Shown in pieces: positions 1 to 10,570 of a DNA stretch of 64,000 nucleotides. Below the pieces are notes generated by a model. That model saw nothing but the letters and a program-made list of their open reading frames with translations, searched no databases and was not told where the DNA came from. The stretch is from Nosema muscidifuracis. Its lineage: Eukaryota; Microsporidia; Nosematidae. The position numbers and the translations under genes were made by a program. Positions within the stretch are counted from its first letter, which is position 1; each line of letters opens with the position of its first letter. The DNA is taken from positions 186,001 through 250,000 of the forward strand of contig JAIOKI010000014.1 in the NCBI GenBank assembly GCA_028335825.1. The letters run 5' to 3'.

Positions 1-172
1 AAAAGAATAAATGTAGATTAATATTTTCACATATGCAATTTATTTTAATTTTTAAACTTAAATTAAAAATTCGCATTTATTTTTATTGAATTTTTTAATT
101 TTTAAGACTTATTTTTAAAATTCGCATTTATTTTATAAAATATTTTTTTTTATTTCGTTACAACCCCCTTCA

Positions 173-426
173 ATGCTCCCTCAACAGTAAATACTTTGTA
201 TAACAGTCTACTTAGTACAGTTAAAAAGTTTAAATCTCCAGCATATAAGATATTTTTTGAAAGGAAGATCGAAGAAGATTACAAAGATTTGAAAAAAAAT
301 TCTAATGATGGAAAAAAAAGTTGTGTAGTAAATAAATATTTAGAAAAACAGAAAGATCTTCTTGATGTTATGAAAAGACAGACTGTGATTTATAATATGT
401 TCTATGATGATAAGAATGAAATTTAA
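173..426 (+). CDS. ISD11: Probable ISD11/LYRM4-like Fe-S cluster assembly protein, 5' end disturbed
   Basis: ISD11 stabilises the cysteine desulfurase Nfs1 in mitochondria; in microsporidia this would act in the mitosome. Recognition rests on family memory. The frame carrying TTG at 196 reads Leu-Tyr-Asn, then exactly 12 residues from Leu to a conserved Phe, as in human and yeast ISD11. Later come Tyr-x3-Phe, a basic helix, and a C-terminal block Val-x-Lys-Arg-Gln-x-x-Ile-x-x-Met-Phe-x-x-Asp. The total of about 77 residues suits the family. The LYR motif is LYN here. A good start signal (CCCCC then ATG at 173) lies one base out of this frame and stops after five codons. Either one base is missing between 173 and 196, or a 20-base GT...AG intron (187-206) is removed, which would also delete LYN. 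The family alignment favours the missing-base reading. Identity fairly sure; 5' structure open. Confidence 0.6.
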
Positions 427-456
427 TTAATTTTCAATAAATAGACTAAATTTACA

Positions 457-665
457 TATAAAAAATATTTGATGATATCTTAATTTTATATAATAAGTCA
501 TATAAAAATATTTGATGATATCTTAATTTTTATATAATAAGTACATATCAATTATTTTACATAACCTAATTTTTATACAATAAGTCATATAATAAATACA
601 TATAAAAAATATTTGATATAATAAGTACATATCATTAATTATTTTACATAATAAGTACATATCAG
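457..665. repeat. A+T-rich direct repeats downstream of ISD11
   Basis: Two near-perfect copies of a unit of about 45 bases (containing TTTGATGATATC and ending in TATAATAAGT), followed by degenerate partial copies. No coding potential was seen. Confidence 0.6.
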
Positions 666-707
666 TTATGTTATTAAACTAAATATAAATAATATTTAAA
701 ATATTTT

Positions 708-2219
708 TTAATACAAAGACTCAATTATATTTTGTAAATTGAGTACTGTGTTACTTTCAGCTTTATCTGTAGGTGAATATTTTTGTAAAATAACTTCTAA
801 CGTATTTTTACTAGGAACATAAAAAACGTTATTTTTTGACATGAAAATTTTGTCATTAACTAAAAAAAACTTTGCGTTGTTAATTTGTCCAATATCAGCT
901 TTAGATGGTGACATAACAATCTTCTTCTTTAATTCAGTTAATTTTTTTTGTAAATCTTTAATAGATCCAATATCATATTCAAAGATTTTACCAATATTTT
1001 CTACCGCTTTTTTTCTTGAATTAAGAAGTTTAACTATCTCATTAGATTTATGTTCTAAAGATTTAACTTTCTTAATCTCATTCAATATAATATCTCTAAA
1101 TATATTCGTGGCCATATAACAATTTATAAAAAACTCAGCAAGACTAATTCTTATTAGAACTGTAGTATCAGAATCAAAGGGACTCTTTTTATTTAATACG
1201 TTATAAAAACTTAAAATTGTCTTATTATCAGTATTTTTATACATATCTAACAATAACATCCTAGATTTAAGTTTCCATCCTCGCATTCCTACCTCATTTC
1301 CTATAATTATTTCATTACTTTTATAATCTTCTGATACGGAATCCATGACAGATTTGACATTTGATAATAAATTATTAAATCCGATCGTTTTTTTTTCTTC
1401 AAGAAGATTTTCTATAAGAAATCCATGTATAGCTCCAATAATATCAGAAATGTAAGGTTGTTCTTTAAAATTTCGTACGAGTTTCGAGATCGAAACACTG
1501 TTAAATATTTTACTTGGACAAAAATTAAAAATAAATGAATAAATTCTTAAGATTTTGTTGACGTGTTTAAAATCAAAACCAGATATTTCATAAATTTCAG
1601 ATGTAGGTATTTCAAGACAAATATCAGAATTTTTTATATTCTTAATATTTTTACTTACAAAAGGTTCAGCTTCTATTTCTTCTTTTTGAGTTTGAGGAGG
1701 AGTAACTTCTTCAAGAATATATTCTTTATCAAAGGTTACTTTTGATGGTTCAACTACCTGCATTTCTTTTTCAATTATTTGATTATTAAATCCTTCTAAT
1801 TCATCTGATGAAGTAAATTCTAAAAAATCTTTCGAATATTTTAAATATTCTTTTAAATTAGATTTGTCTGTTATAAAGTTAAATATATTTTTTTTTAGCA
1901 GCTTGACTCCAAATTGTGATTCGTAGGTTATAAAAAGTATAAAATCTTTTATGATGCTTTTATCTACACTCTCTTTCCTTATAATATTAAGGAATTTACT
2001 TTTTATTACACGATGATCTTTTTTCATTATTACGTAGTATTTATCCTTAACTTTTTTTAAGATTAATCCTTCCCTGTTGTCAACTAAGACTTCCTCATTT
2101 TTTAAAAATCTTCTACGTATCTTCCTAAGTATAATATCACTGAGGTCTAGAATATCAAGATCAACGTGTTTTATAAAACTTCTAAATATAAAATATTTGA
2201 GAGCATAGTCTTTTATCAT
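708..2219 (-). CDS. DDT/WHIM-type chromatin remodelling accessory protein (Itc1/Acf1-like)
   Basis: 503 residues. The middle (about residues 220-275) holds a helical block, Leu-Arg-Ile-Tyr-Ser-Phe-Ile-Phe-Asn-Phe followed by a Leu/Ile-rich segment, that reads like a DDT domain. DDT domains occur in ISWI partners such as Acf1/Itc1 and WSTF. A tryptophan-containing segment near residue 325 and a charged coiled helix near 400-440 fit the WHIM region that follows DDT in this family. If correct, it is a nuclear subunit that positions an ISWI remodeller on DNA. The start is supported by CACCC eight bases before the ATG. It stands alone with large intergenic space upstream. The family assignment rests on weak similarity; another helical nuclear protein is possible. 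Confidence 0.5.
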   Translation of the reverse strand: MIKDYALKYFIFRSFIKHVDLDILDLSDIILRKIRRRFLKNEEVLVDNREGLILKKVKDKYYVIMKKDHRVIKSKFLNIIRKESVDKSIIKDFILFITYESQFGVKLLKKNIFNFITDKSNLKEYLKYSKDFLEFTSSDELEGFNNQIIEKEMQVVEPSKVTFDKEYILEEVTPPQTQKEEIEAEPFVSKNIKNIKNSDICLEIPTSEIYEISGFDFKHVNKILRIYSFIFNFCPSKIFNSVSISKLVRNFKEQPYISDIIGAIHGFLIENLLEEKKTIGFNNLLSNVKSVMDSVSEDYKSNEIIIGNEVGMRGWKLKSRMLLLDMYKNTDNKTILSFYNVLNKKSPFDSDTTVLIRISLAEFFINCYMATNIFRDIILNEIKKVKSLEHKSNEIVKLLNSRKKAVENIGKIFEYDIGSIKDLQKKLTELKKKIVMSPSKADIGQINNAKFFLVNDKIFMSKNNVFYVPSKNTLEVILQKYSPTDKAESNTVLNLQNIIESLY

Positions 2220-4101
2220 TGCTAAGGGTGAATAATCTTATTTTTTCTGTAAATTTTTATTTACAAAATAGAATGTTGTTTTGATCTTATCAAATCAAAA
2301 GTATATGATGAAACATATTTTTATATAGAAGTACGTACTGTTATTAAACTACTGTATGTGTCTAGTTTAATTTACTGTTAAAACTTATAAAAAAGCTTAA
2401 ATTTAAAAGACTTGAAAATATAATGAATTTCATTTGAAGTTCATTATATTTGAACTAGTAATTTGAATAAAACACCTTATTATATATAAATAAATTATTA
2501 ATTAAAATTAATGAATTTGAATTAATTTATTTATATAAATATTCATAATAAAAAAAAAGTATTCATAAATATAAAAAGATTTTTTCGATGACTCATCGAA
2601 GACAGAGACATTTAAAAAATTAATAAATATATTAAAAAATTACAAATACATATATCTTGAAAAAGTTCTAATCATTCTATATTGATATTAATATTTAAAA
2701 TATTCTTAAATCTACAGATATGGATAGATTAAATAATTTAATTAAATTTAGAATTGGTATCTAAAGAAATCTATGGAGTTCTTAATTTAATAAATTAAAT
2801 AAACAAAAATAAATAAATTGATCCCTGTCAAAAAAATCTAATAAATTGATTCAAAATTTGATCGATTTTTTTAAAGAATATTTCTAAAATTATAAAAATT
2901 AATTATCTATTTTAGTAAACAGAACAAAAAAAACATTTTTTAATATAAATCAAGTTTTTTTCAATAAATCCTTAATTAAAGATTAATTTCATTATATTGA
3001 TTTTATAAAAGATAACTGTTTTAAATCTATGCATTTTAATTAATATTTTTTATTTTTAAATCTAGAAATTATGAAAGGCATGTAAATAGTTAAGAATTAA
3101 ATAATGAAAAATATTATTATTTTTATATTAATTTAAAGGAATGTTTTCTTCTTCTTTAAATAAATCATTATAATTTTTATATTAATTTAAAGGAATGTTT
3201 TCTTCTTCTTTAAATATGTCATTATTATTCTTATATTAATTTAAGAGAATCTTTTCTTTAAATATGATATTATTATTTTTATATTAATTTAAAGAAATAT
3301 TTTATTTAAACATAATATTTTTATATTTAGATATTATTTTATGACATTTTTCCCTTATTAATTTAAAAATGACATGTTTATCTAGTTCAATTTTTTACTA
3401 AACTATTAATAAATTATAATATTTTCAATAAATCATAAATAAATATTTCTAATTATAATTAAATATGTCATTTCTTTCATTAATTTAACATGAAATTATT
3501 CTATGATCTATTAAAATATGGCATTTTTTTATGATCTATTAAAATATGAAATTATTCTATAATCTATTGAAATATGATATTATTCTTTCACAAATTACTT
3601 TTTTGAAATACCTCGAAAATAAATTAATTTTTTACTAGAATAATATTTTCTATTTTAATTATTTTGAAGTAATATTTTAATTACTAATCTCAAAACAAGT
3701 CATTACAGAAATGTAATCTTTTATTTATACAAACTTTACTATGATCTGATATTATATATATATCAATTCTTACGATTAGAACATTTTTAATTAAAACAGA
3801 TCATCAAAATATTTAAATATAAAAATCATAAAAATAAATCTTTTATATAAAATTTAATATAAAGAATATCAAATTATTTAATCTATTATTAAATATAGTA
3901 ATAAATCTTTTATATATAATTTAATATAAAGAATATCAAATTTAATTTTTTAGAATAATATCAAAATTATTTAATCTATTATTTAAATATAAAAATAAAT
4001 CTTTTGTATAAAATTTAATATAAAGAATATCAAAATATTTAAATATAATATTATCAAAATTATTTAATCTATCATTTTAATACATAAACAAGTAAACAAA
4101 A
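2220..4101. other. Intergenic, no gene seen; short direct repeats
   Basis: No credible ORF or start signal. Holds about four degenerate copies (roughly 3113-3330, unit about 50-57 bases) containing TATTAATTTAAAGGAATG and a TTTTCTTCTTC tract, and further copies of a TAATATAAAGAATATCAAAT unit at about 3838-4080. A perfect 15-base palindrome with arms TCGATGA/TCATCGA sits at 2585-2599. Confidence 0.6.
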
Positions 4102-5805
4102 CTAAGGTAAATAATTAATTAAATCATCTTTTATCTCAAGAAATCCTTTCTTCTCTAAAATAGTAAGTCTTTCTTGTACTAACTCTTTATCTGCTAATTT
4201 GTATAATTCTTCATTATTTAAAGTCTTATTTCTTTTTAATATATTCATAATCTTACTATCTAATATTTCATTCCCTATATAAATCTTGTGATTATTTATC
4301 AAAACATTAGATTTTTTAAGTAGATGATCATAAATTAAATAATTTGTACAATTAAAATCTTCATTAATAAAAAGTCTACCATCTCGAGAACTTAATAATC
4401 CTTTATCAATTAAAATTTTTAAATTATGTTTATAAGGTTCAGAATCCCAGTTCATTTCGAGATTCATTAATATTTTATATTGTATAAGACTTATAAGAAT
4501 ATTTTTACCATAAATTTCTACTTCAACTGTACTTAAATAATCCATCCAAACAATCTTTTTTCTTTCATATTTAGCAATCTGATCTTCATATTTATTTTTT
4601 AATTCTTCTAAATCATCTATAAAAATATTTCCATTTTCAAATTCAACCCATTGAAATTTTCTTATCATCATTATCTCAGAATTTAAATAAATTATTCTTT
4701 TTTTATAATCTTCTAGTACATCATTCATCTTATAAAAATAAATATCTTTGGCTGTTCTTTTATATACTTGAAGGAAATATTCTTCATCTTCTAATTGTAT
4801 ATTAGAAGAATTAATTAATCTGAGACATAAAGCTCTTCTTAATTTATATTCATAAGCATCTTTATCAGATATAAATGTAAATAAAAATCCTATCATTTCA
4901 AATAAATCATCATTTCTTATAGAAATTTTCTTATCTAAAATTCTAACACATCTTTCATATTCTATATTAAATTCTTCAAATTTCTTATAAAAAATTGATT
5001 TAACAAAGTTATTAAATTTTTTATGTTCTTTATACATTAAAAGAAGAAGATTTACATATTCATCATCAGTATTAATATTTCCTGAAAAAAGATTAGGAAA
5101 TCTTTTTATAATAAATTTACTTATTATAATTTCATATTTAATTTTATCAACTTCAAATAGAAAGTTGATAAACTCAAGATCTCTTTTTTCTTCTAAACAT
5201 TTTATAACAGATTTTTCATCAATAATTCTACAAATTTCTATCATCATATCATTTTTTATATTAAAATAAAAACAATCAATTTTATCTAAAATAAATTTTA
5301 GTTCTGAAATTTCAGATTTGTTATTTTTTATTTCGTCAATATATTTTCTTATAATTTCATTCTTAGCATCTTTTTTAAAATTAAGTTTATAAAAAGAATC
5401 AAGTTCAATAAAATATTTTTGATTATCTTCATAATTACCTCTTAAATATGAAACAGACATTTCTAATATAATATCATTTTTACAATCTATTAATTTTTTT
5501 TTAAAAAGCTTGTTTATCATCTTTTCAATTTTGTACATCTTATTAATGTTTCTAAATATTTTATTAAATATGTCCACCATCTTGATAAACCATATATGAT
5601 GATTGTACAAATCATGTAGTGAAATATTTATGCTATTTATGCGCTTTTTTACTAATTTTTTTATTAATGCCTTAATAAAGATGTAATATTTTCTGGATGA
5701 TGCATGTTTGTTTGATATTAAATAAATCTTGTGAAGTGGGACATGCTTTAAGGATTTGAAATAATTTTTTATAAAATTTTCTATGAGATGGTAATCTGAC
5801 AACAT
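4102..5805 (-). CDS. Cullin-family scaffold of a ubiquitin ligase
   Basis: 567 residues, short for a cullin (usually 750 or more), with the C-terminal half best conserved. Around residue 340 the block with Leu-Arg-Arg-Ala-Leu-Cys-Leu-Arg-Leu matches the cullin-homology start. Around 410-450 the segment Leu-x-x-Tyr-Glu-x3-Ala-x-Tyr-Glu-Arg-Lys-Lys-x-x-Trp matches the cullin stretch before the four-helix/WH region. The last 60 residues form a winged helix of the neddylation type: Ile-Met-Asn-Ile-Leu-Lys-Arg-Asn-Lys-Thr-Leu aligns with the family's neddylation site, so the acceptor lysine appears present. The protein ends Asn-Tyr-Leu-Pro where Cul1 ends Tyr-Leu-Ala. Role: holds an E2-binding RING protein at one end and a substrate adaptor at the other. 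Which cullin it is cannot be told. Start backed by GACCCTTCAA directly before ATG. Confidence 0.75.
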   Translation of the reverse strand: MLSDYHLIENFIKNYFKSLKHVPLHKIYLISNKHASSRKYYIFIKALIKKLVKKRINSINISLHDLYNHHIWFIKMVDIFNKIFRNINKMYKIEKMINKLFKKKLIDCKNDIILEMSVSYLRGNYEDNQKYFIELDSFYKLNFKKDAKNEIIRKYIDEIKNNKSEISELKFILDKIDCFYFNIKNDMMIEICRIIDEKSVIKCLEEKRDLEFINFLFEVDKIKYEIIISKFIIKRFPNLFSGNINTDDEYVNLLLLMYKEHKKFNNFVKSIFYKKFEEFNIEYERCVRILDKKISIRNDDLFEMIGFLFTFISDKDAYEYKLRRALCLRLINSSNIQLEDEEYFLQVYKRTAKDIYFYKMNDVLEDYKKRIIYLNSEIMMIRKFQWVEFENGNIFIDDLEELKNKYEDQIAKYERKKIVWMDYLSTVEVEIYGKNILISLIQYKILMNLEMNWDSEPYKHNLKILIDKGLLSSRDGRLFINEDFNCTNYLIYDHLLKKSNVLINNHKIYIGNEILDSKIMNILKRNKTLNNEELYKLADKELVQERLTILEKKGFLEIKDDLINYLP

Positions 5806-6421
5806 TTGAAGGGTCTAAATATTATAAAAGAATTTTATATTTTTAGATAAATCAATAATTTTATAAAGATTATTGTAGAATTTATATTAAATTAATAGAA
5901 TTTTATAAAGATTATTGTAGAATTTATATTGAATTAATTAGAATTTTATATTTTTATTAGCACTATAAAAATTTTGATAAACTTAAAAATATCACATTTT
6001 CTTACCTGTAATTTTATATTTTTAGATGAATTAATAATTTTATAAAGATTATTGTAGAATTTATATTAAATTAATAGAATTTTATATTTTTAATAGCACT
6101 ATAAAGATTTTGATATAATCAAACTTTTCTTACCTGTAATTTTATATTTTTAGATAAATCAATAATAATTTTATAAAGATTATGAAAAATTAAATATAAA
6201 TTTTATAATAATTATAGAAAGATTCTGATATAATCAAACTTTTCTTACCTGTAATTTTTATAGTTTTTACTATGAATCAGATATTTTGAAAAAATAATGA
6301 AGATTTTTTTATAGAATTATTTTAATAATACATGAATATAAAAAATTAAATTTATTTTAATTTATGTAAATTTTGAAAAAACAAATATAAAAATAAAAAA
6401 ATTTTATGCCCTTAAGAAAAA
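5806..6421. repeat. Intergenic with three copies of a ~115-130 bp direct repeat
   Basis: Three copies recur at roughly 5999, 6127 and 6242, each containing TTCTTACCTGTAATTTT, with flanking TTTTATAAAGATTATTGTAG segments repeated from about 5830. No coding capacity. The CCC element at about 6410 belongs to the next gene. Confidence 0.6.
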
Positions 6422-7735
6422 ATGAAAATATTTTGTTTTCTGTTATCACTGTACACAAGATCAGTAGTAGTAAATCCAGAACATGGAGAACTCAATACAG
6501 ATATTGATATCATAAAAGATTCTTCTATTGAGAAAGGAAAGGGTCTTGGATCTTTTAAAGATCTTAAAATTGATCTCAAAGATGAACAAGAAATTAAAAA
6601 GTTTTTGAAACTTTCTAAATTGGAAGAAGTTCCTGAAGGAATGGCTGAAGTATCTCAAAACATTGAAAAATTTGTAACTGATGAAATGGAGGAACTTAAA
6701 AAAGGAGAAAGATTTTTTGTTATTTATTTTGTAAATCAAGATACTGCTTTGTATCCAGCTGATCATCCAAATGATGGTATTAGAATTTTTATTTCCACAG
6801 ATGAAAATCTTGCTAAAAGTATGAATACTCCATTTCCAGGTGTATACGGATTTAATCCACGTGATAAAGTTGCTTACCAGTTTCCTCTAACCAAAGAGAT
6901 GTCTAAAAATATTAGTTCTATTATCAAAATAGATCTTATAGGAATGTTAACATATCAAAATATTGAATTATATAAATCTACCGGATTACATTCTTATTAT
7001 GTATTTCTTAAAAAGGAAGATCTTGAATCTTTCCCTACTAAATTTATGGATGAAGCTAGGAAATCTAAGCATACAGGAAAGTTTTGTCTTATACCTTATC
7101 AAGGAGATAAAGTACAATTATCTACTTTTGGATTAACTGAGGAAGATCTTCCTGCTTTATTATTTTTGGATGATGGAGATAAATTCCCTTTAAAGAAATG
7201 TCTTGAAAATGATGTTTCTAAATTTATTCAAGATGTCAAAGACAGAAAAATTGATCCAGTTTATGTTTCAGAGACTGAACCAGAAAATAATAATGAATTA
7301 GAAGTACGTGTAATTACTAGAAATAATTTAGATGCTTATAAAAATGAAACATCTAAGGATAGAATACTTGTATTTAGTTCTCCACATTGTGGTCATTGTA
7401 CTGATCTAAGACCAATTTTAGAACGTTTAGGTTCAATCGCTAAGAAAAATTTCGCTGATAAATTTGCTATTGGATCATTTGATATAACAGTTAATGATAT
7501 TGCAGATTTTGATATTTCATCTGTACCTAAAATTTATTTCTTTAAAGCAGAAACTAATGAAATGATTAAGTTCGAGAATATTCAAAGAACAGAAGAAAAT
7601 TTTGTTAATTTTATAAGAGATATGGGAACTTTTAAGTTAGATATGACACCATTTATTGAAGAGAAGCCCGTATCTAAAGAATCTGCAGTTGAAAGTATGC
7701 CAACTGATAAGCCAGCAGAAAGCAGAGAACTTTAA
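6422..7735 (+). CDS. Secreted/ER thioredoxin-fold protein, PDI-like
   Basis: 437 residues. The N-terminus (about residues 1-17) is hydrophobic and works as a signal peptide. A classical PDI active site, Cys-Gly-His-Cys, lies at residues 323-326 inside a thioredoxin domain (about 300-405) with the usual Val-Phe-Ser-Ser-Pro-His lead-in and a cis-Pro region, Ser-Val-Pro-Lys-Ile. The preceding 250 residues look like one or two inactive thioredoxin folds, so the layout is b-b'-a' rather than the full a-b-b'-a'. It should catalyse disulfide formation and exchange in the ER, useful for cysteine-rich polar tube and spore-wall proteins. The last four residues are Ser-Arg-Glu-Leu, an imperfect KDEL-like signal. 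Start backed by GCCCTTAAGAAAA before ATG. Confidence 0.8.
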   Translation: MKIFCFLLSLYTRSVVVNPEHGELNTDIDIIKDSSIEKGKGLGSFKDLKIDLKDEQEIKKFLKLSKLEEVPEGMAEVSQNIEKFVTDEMEELKKGERFFVIYFVNQDTALYPADHPNDGIRIFISTDENLAKSMNTPFPGVYGFNPRDKVAYQFPLTKEMSKNISSIIKIDLIGMLTYQNIELYKSTGLHSYYVFLKKEDLESFPTKFMDEARKSKHTGKFCLIPYQGDKVQLSTFGLTEEDLPALLFLDDGDKFPLKKCLENDVSKFIQDVKDRKIDPVYVSETEPENNNELEVRVITRNNLDAYKNETSKDRILVFSSPHCGHCTDLRPILERLGSIAKKNFADKFAIGSFDITVNDIADFDISSVPKIYFFKAETNEMIKFENIQRTEENFVNFIRDMGTFKLDMTPFIEEKPVSKESAVESMPTDKPAESREL

Positions 7736-9673
7736 TTAAAACATTTTGTCTAAAAGTATTAGAATTTAACTTTGAGTTAATTGTTATTTTCCAGTCGCGA
7801 AGGCTATTTTATAATTCAATTTTTAGCGAATATTTATTGCAAAATATTACAAGATAATCTTCAACATTTTAATCTTTGTTTCTTGATTTAGCTTTCAAAT
7901 TTCATCTCTATCCAATAGATTTATAGAATTTTATAAAAATTCTCTTAAGTTTTTACACATGATTTTTCTATACTTGTATGTCAACGAGAACATCATCTTT
8001 TTGATTTTTTAAGCTATCAAAGTTTGTAATTTCTACTAATAATCTAAATATCAGTTTATTATAATTTCTACTAATAATCTAAATATCATTTTATTATAAT
8101 TTCTACTAGTGATCTAAATATCAGTTTATTATAATTTCTACTAGTGATCTAAATATCAGTTTATTATAATTTATATGGTATAAATTAAATACTTGAATCT
8201 TTTATGATTTTAATATATTTTTTATATAGAAAGACTTTTAATATTAGTATTAAATGTAAGTCAAAATTGTATTATAATTTAATAAATATCCTATTGTTTC
8301 ATTTTTCATACTTTTTTATCACTATTAATCAATTATACTATTTAAACAATGTCTTGATAGATCTTTTTTTTATACTTCTCTAGAAATATTTCTGTCTTAA
8401 AGTATGCACAATATCTTTCTATTTTCAAGTAGATTTTTCTATTGTAAACCAGATTACCGAATCTTATTGTTTACAAAAGAATCATCTTGGTTTCTATATA
8501 GTCTTTAGTAATCAAATTTTTATTTTCTAGGTAAATCTTCAAGTATAAATATCTTTTCTATTTTCTTTTTGTTAACAAAGTAAGACTTAAGATGCTTATT
8601 ATCTTCGTTATTGTATTCCATTGCAAAATTGATTGTTTTAATTATTTAGTAGTGATATAAATAAATATTACTTTCATTATTTTCAATATAAATGATCGTT
8701 GTTAAATCTCTTTATAAAGAAAATATACCTTCTATTTCTTTTTTGACTGTTTATAATTTATTGTAAACGTATTACCGTTAATATCATCTAATTTTATAAA
8801 TTTATTTGGTTGAGTTCTTACAAATACTTACTAAAAATATTATAACAAGTATTTTTTTGTTTCTTCGATAAATTCGTTTTTACTGTACAAAATAAATTTT
8901 AATATAAATTAATTGGTTTTATGAACATTTTTCTAAATTTTTTTTCTTATGTAAAATTTCGAATATGTTAAATGTTATTAATTTTTCTGAAAATACTCAA
9001 TTTTTCAAATATTAAAAATCGAATATTGTTAATTAAAAATATGCTTCATTTATGAACTTTTGATATAAAAGATTTAAAGTTAATATAGATATATATATAC
9101 TAATTTAATGATAATAAAAATTCTTATAATTTTTTTAGTTAATATTTAATTTTCTTTATATCCAATAAAACTATTATAAAAAAATAAGTCGTGAAATAAC
9201 TTTAAAAATTATAAGATTAGATAAAAAAATCTTATAATTTAGTATCTGAGTTTATGGATCCAAATCTAATATAACTGGGAGTTTATAAAGTCATATATAA
9301 TTAATTTGAAAAATATTAATTGGTCTACTAAATATTTTACCTCCAAAATAAAATATTTTTTAAAAAAACAAATTTTTTGACAGTTTGAATATTAATTAAA
9401 AAAAATTATCATCTGATGTACTAAATATTTTACCTCTAAAATAGAATATTTTTTTAAAAAAATCAAATTTTTTGATAGTTTGAATATTTTTTAAATCATA
9501 TTTTAATAAACAAATTGATACAAACAGTATTCAATTAATAATTGAAACACGTATGAACATTTATAAAAAATTATAAGATAAAAAGAGAAATCTTATATTA
9601 TTTTTCTTTAAATATAATTTTTGCTTTTAAATTTTAATTTAAATAAGTATATATTCGAGTAAAAATATGGGTT
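7736..9673. other. Intergenic, 1.9 kb; tandem repeats, no gene seen
   Basis: No credible gene. The part between about 7780 and 8900 is T-rich on this strand and less monotonous than other spacers, as an old decayed reverse-strand gene would look, but no reading frame survives. Contains a 4 x 35 bp tandem array (listed separately) and two copies of an approximately 95 bp direct repeat at about 9324-9395 and 9418-9490 that share CTAAATATTTTACCTC. Confidence 0.5.
8031..8170. repeat. Tandem array, four copies of a 35 bp unit
   Basis: Units start at 8031, 8066, 8101 and 8136, exactly 35 bases apart, each beginning TTCTACTA and containing ATCTAAATATCA. Copies 3 and 4 share a two-base variant (CTAGTGATC against CTAATAATC), so they duplicated most recently. 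Confidence 0.9.
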
Positions 9674-10570
9674 ATGATTTTTAGTTACACTACAATAGCT
9701 TATTTATATATAGGAATGGTACTCATCGGTACATTTATATATCTTTTAGTGGTAGATTGTGATCAACAAAAAGTGTATAGTATTACTAATGTGAAGTCAA
9801 ATATCTCAGTTTCAAATACGTATGAAGATCTTTCTTCTGATATTCATAATGATAATTTATCTTTAAATACTTTTTGCAGCCAGTCTATTAGTCTTAAAAA
9901 TGACTCATTGTCATTTGATAATAATGAAAAATTATTTAATGATAGTCAGATCGATACTTCAAATTTGAATATTCAATTTAACCAGTCTACTAACTTTTCA
10001 TTAAATAAATTATACATACTTAAAGATAGTAGATATGATAGCATTGTAAATGACAAAGTAATAAAACAAGATACATTCAAAGATAAGAATTTTTTCCGGG
10101 GACTGATTTATTGTGCAAAGATTGTTAAATTTATGGACAGAGAATTATTAAATATGCTTTTAGTACCTAACAAAGACAATCTTAAAGAATTAATTAAATT
10201 ATCAGATAAAATCATTGGTAAAATTTATGAACAGAATATTTGTTTTAGTATAGAATATATTAGTTCTGATATATCAGTGGTAGATAAAGTTATTGATACT
10301 GAGATAAGTTATATTAATGAAATATTTGGTCATTTAGAAACTACAAAACCGTTTTCATTTTCAATATGTGACCCTAAACTTGTAAAAATATCAAATCGAA
10401 ATTTAAAAGAATTATTGAAAAAATATATTTCTTATTCTTTTCCTCAAGAAGTTGTTGATGATATATTTGATAAGAGATTTAGATATGAATCGGTGGATTA
10501 TGAATTTGATACTTTTGATGTATTTGTTTATGAGGCATTGTCTTTTTGGATTTGTAAACAGCTTAATTAA
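9674..10570 (+). CDS. Membrane-anchored protein of unknown function, paralogue 1
   Basis: 298 residues, family not recognised. Residues about 4-26 form one strong membrane segment or uncleaved signal anchor, followed by a Ser/Asn/Asp-rich linker (about 35-115) and a compact C-terminal domain (about 120-298). That domain is shared with the gene at 14035. Both carry a Phe-Arg-x-Leu-x-Tyr-Cys-x-Lys block and the near-identical signature Asp-Lys-Arg-Phe-(Arg/Lys)-Tyr-Glu-Ser-(Val/Ile)-Asp-Tyr-Glu-Phe-Asp near the end. The expected topology is a short inside tail with the domain on the other side of the membrane or secreted. The ATG follows GGGTT rather than a C-rich element; an upstream ATG at 9667 gives only a five-codon ORF. 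Being lineage-restricted and duplicated, it may be a surface or host-interface protein; that is inference. Confidence 0.75.
   Translation: MIFSYTTIAYLYIGMVLIGTFIYLLVVDCDQQKVYSITNVKSNISVSNTYEDLSSDIHNDNLSLNTFCSQSISLKNDSLSFDNNEKLFNDSQIDTSNLNIQFNQSTNFSLNKLYILKDSRYDSIVNDKVIKQDTFKDKNFFRGLIYCAKIVKFMDRELLNMLLVPNKDNLKELIKLSDKIIGKIYEQNICFSIEYISSDISVVDKVIDTEISYINEIFGHLETTKPFSFSICDPKLVKISNRNLKELLKKYISYSFPQEVVDDIFDKRFRYESVDYEFDTFDVFVYEALSFWICKQLN

Noticed and set aside
8031-8170. CRISPR array
   Set aside because: The 35 bp units are contiguous with no spacers, and the genome is eukaryotic.
9667-9684. Upstream ATG of paralogue 1 as the true start
   Set aside because: It opens only five codons before TAG; the ATG at 9674 gives the membrane segment and full protein.
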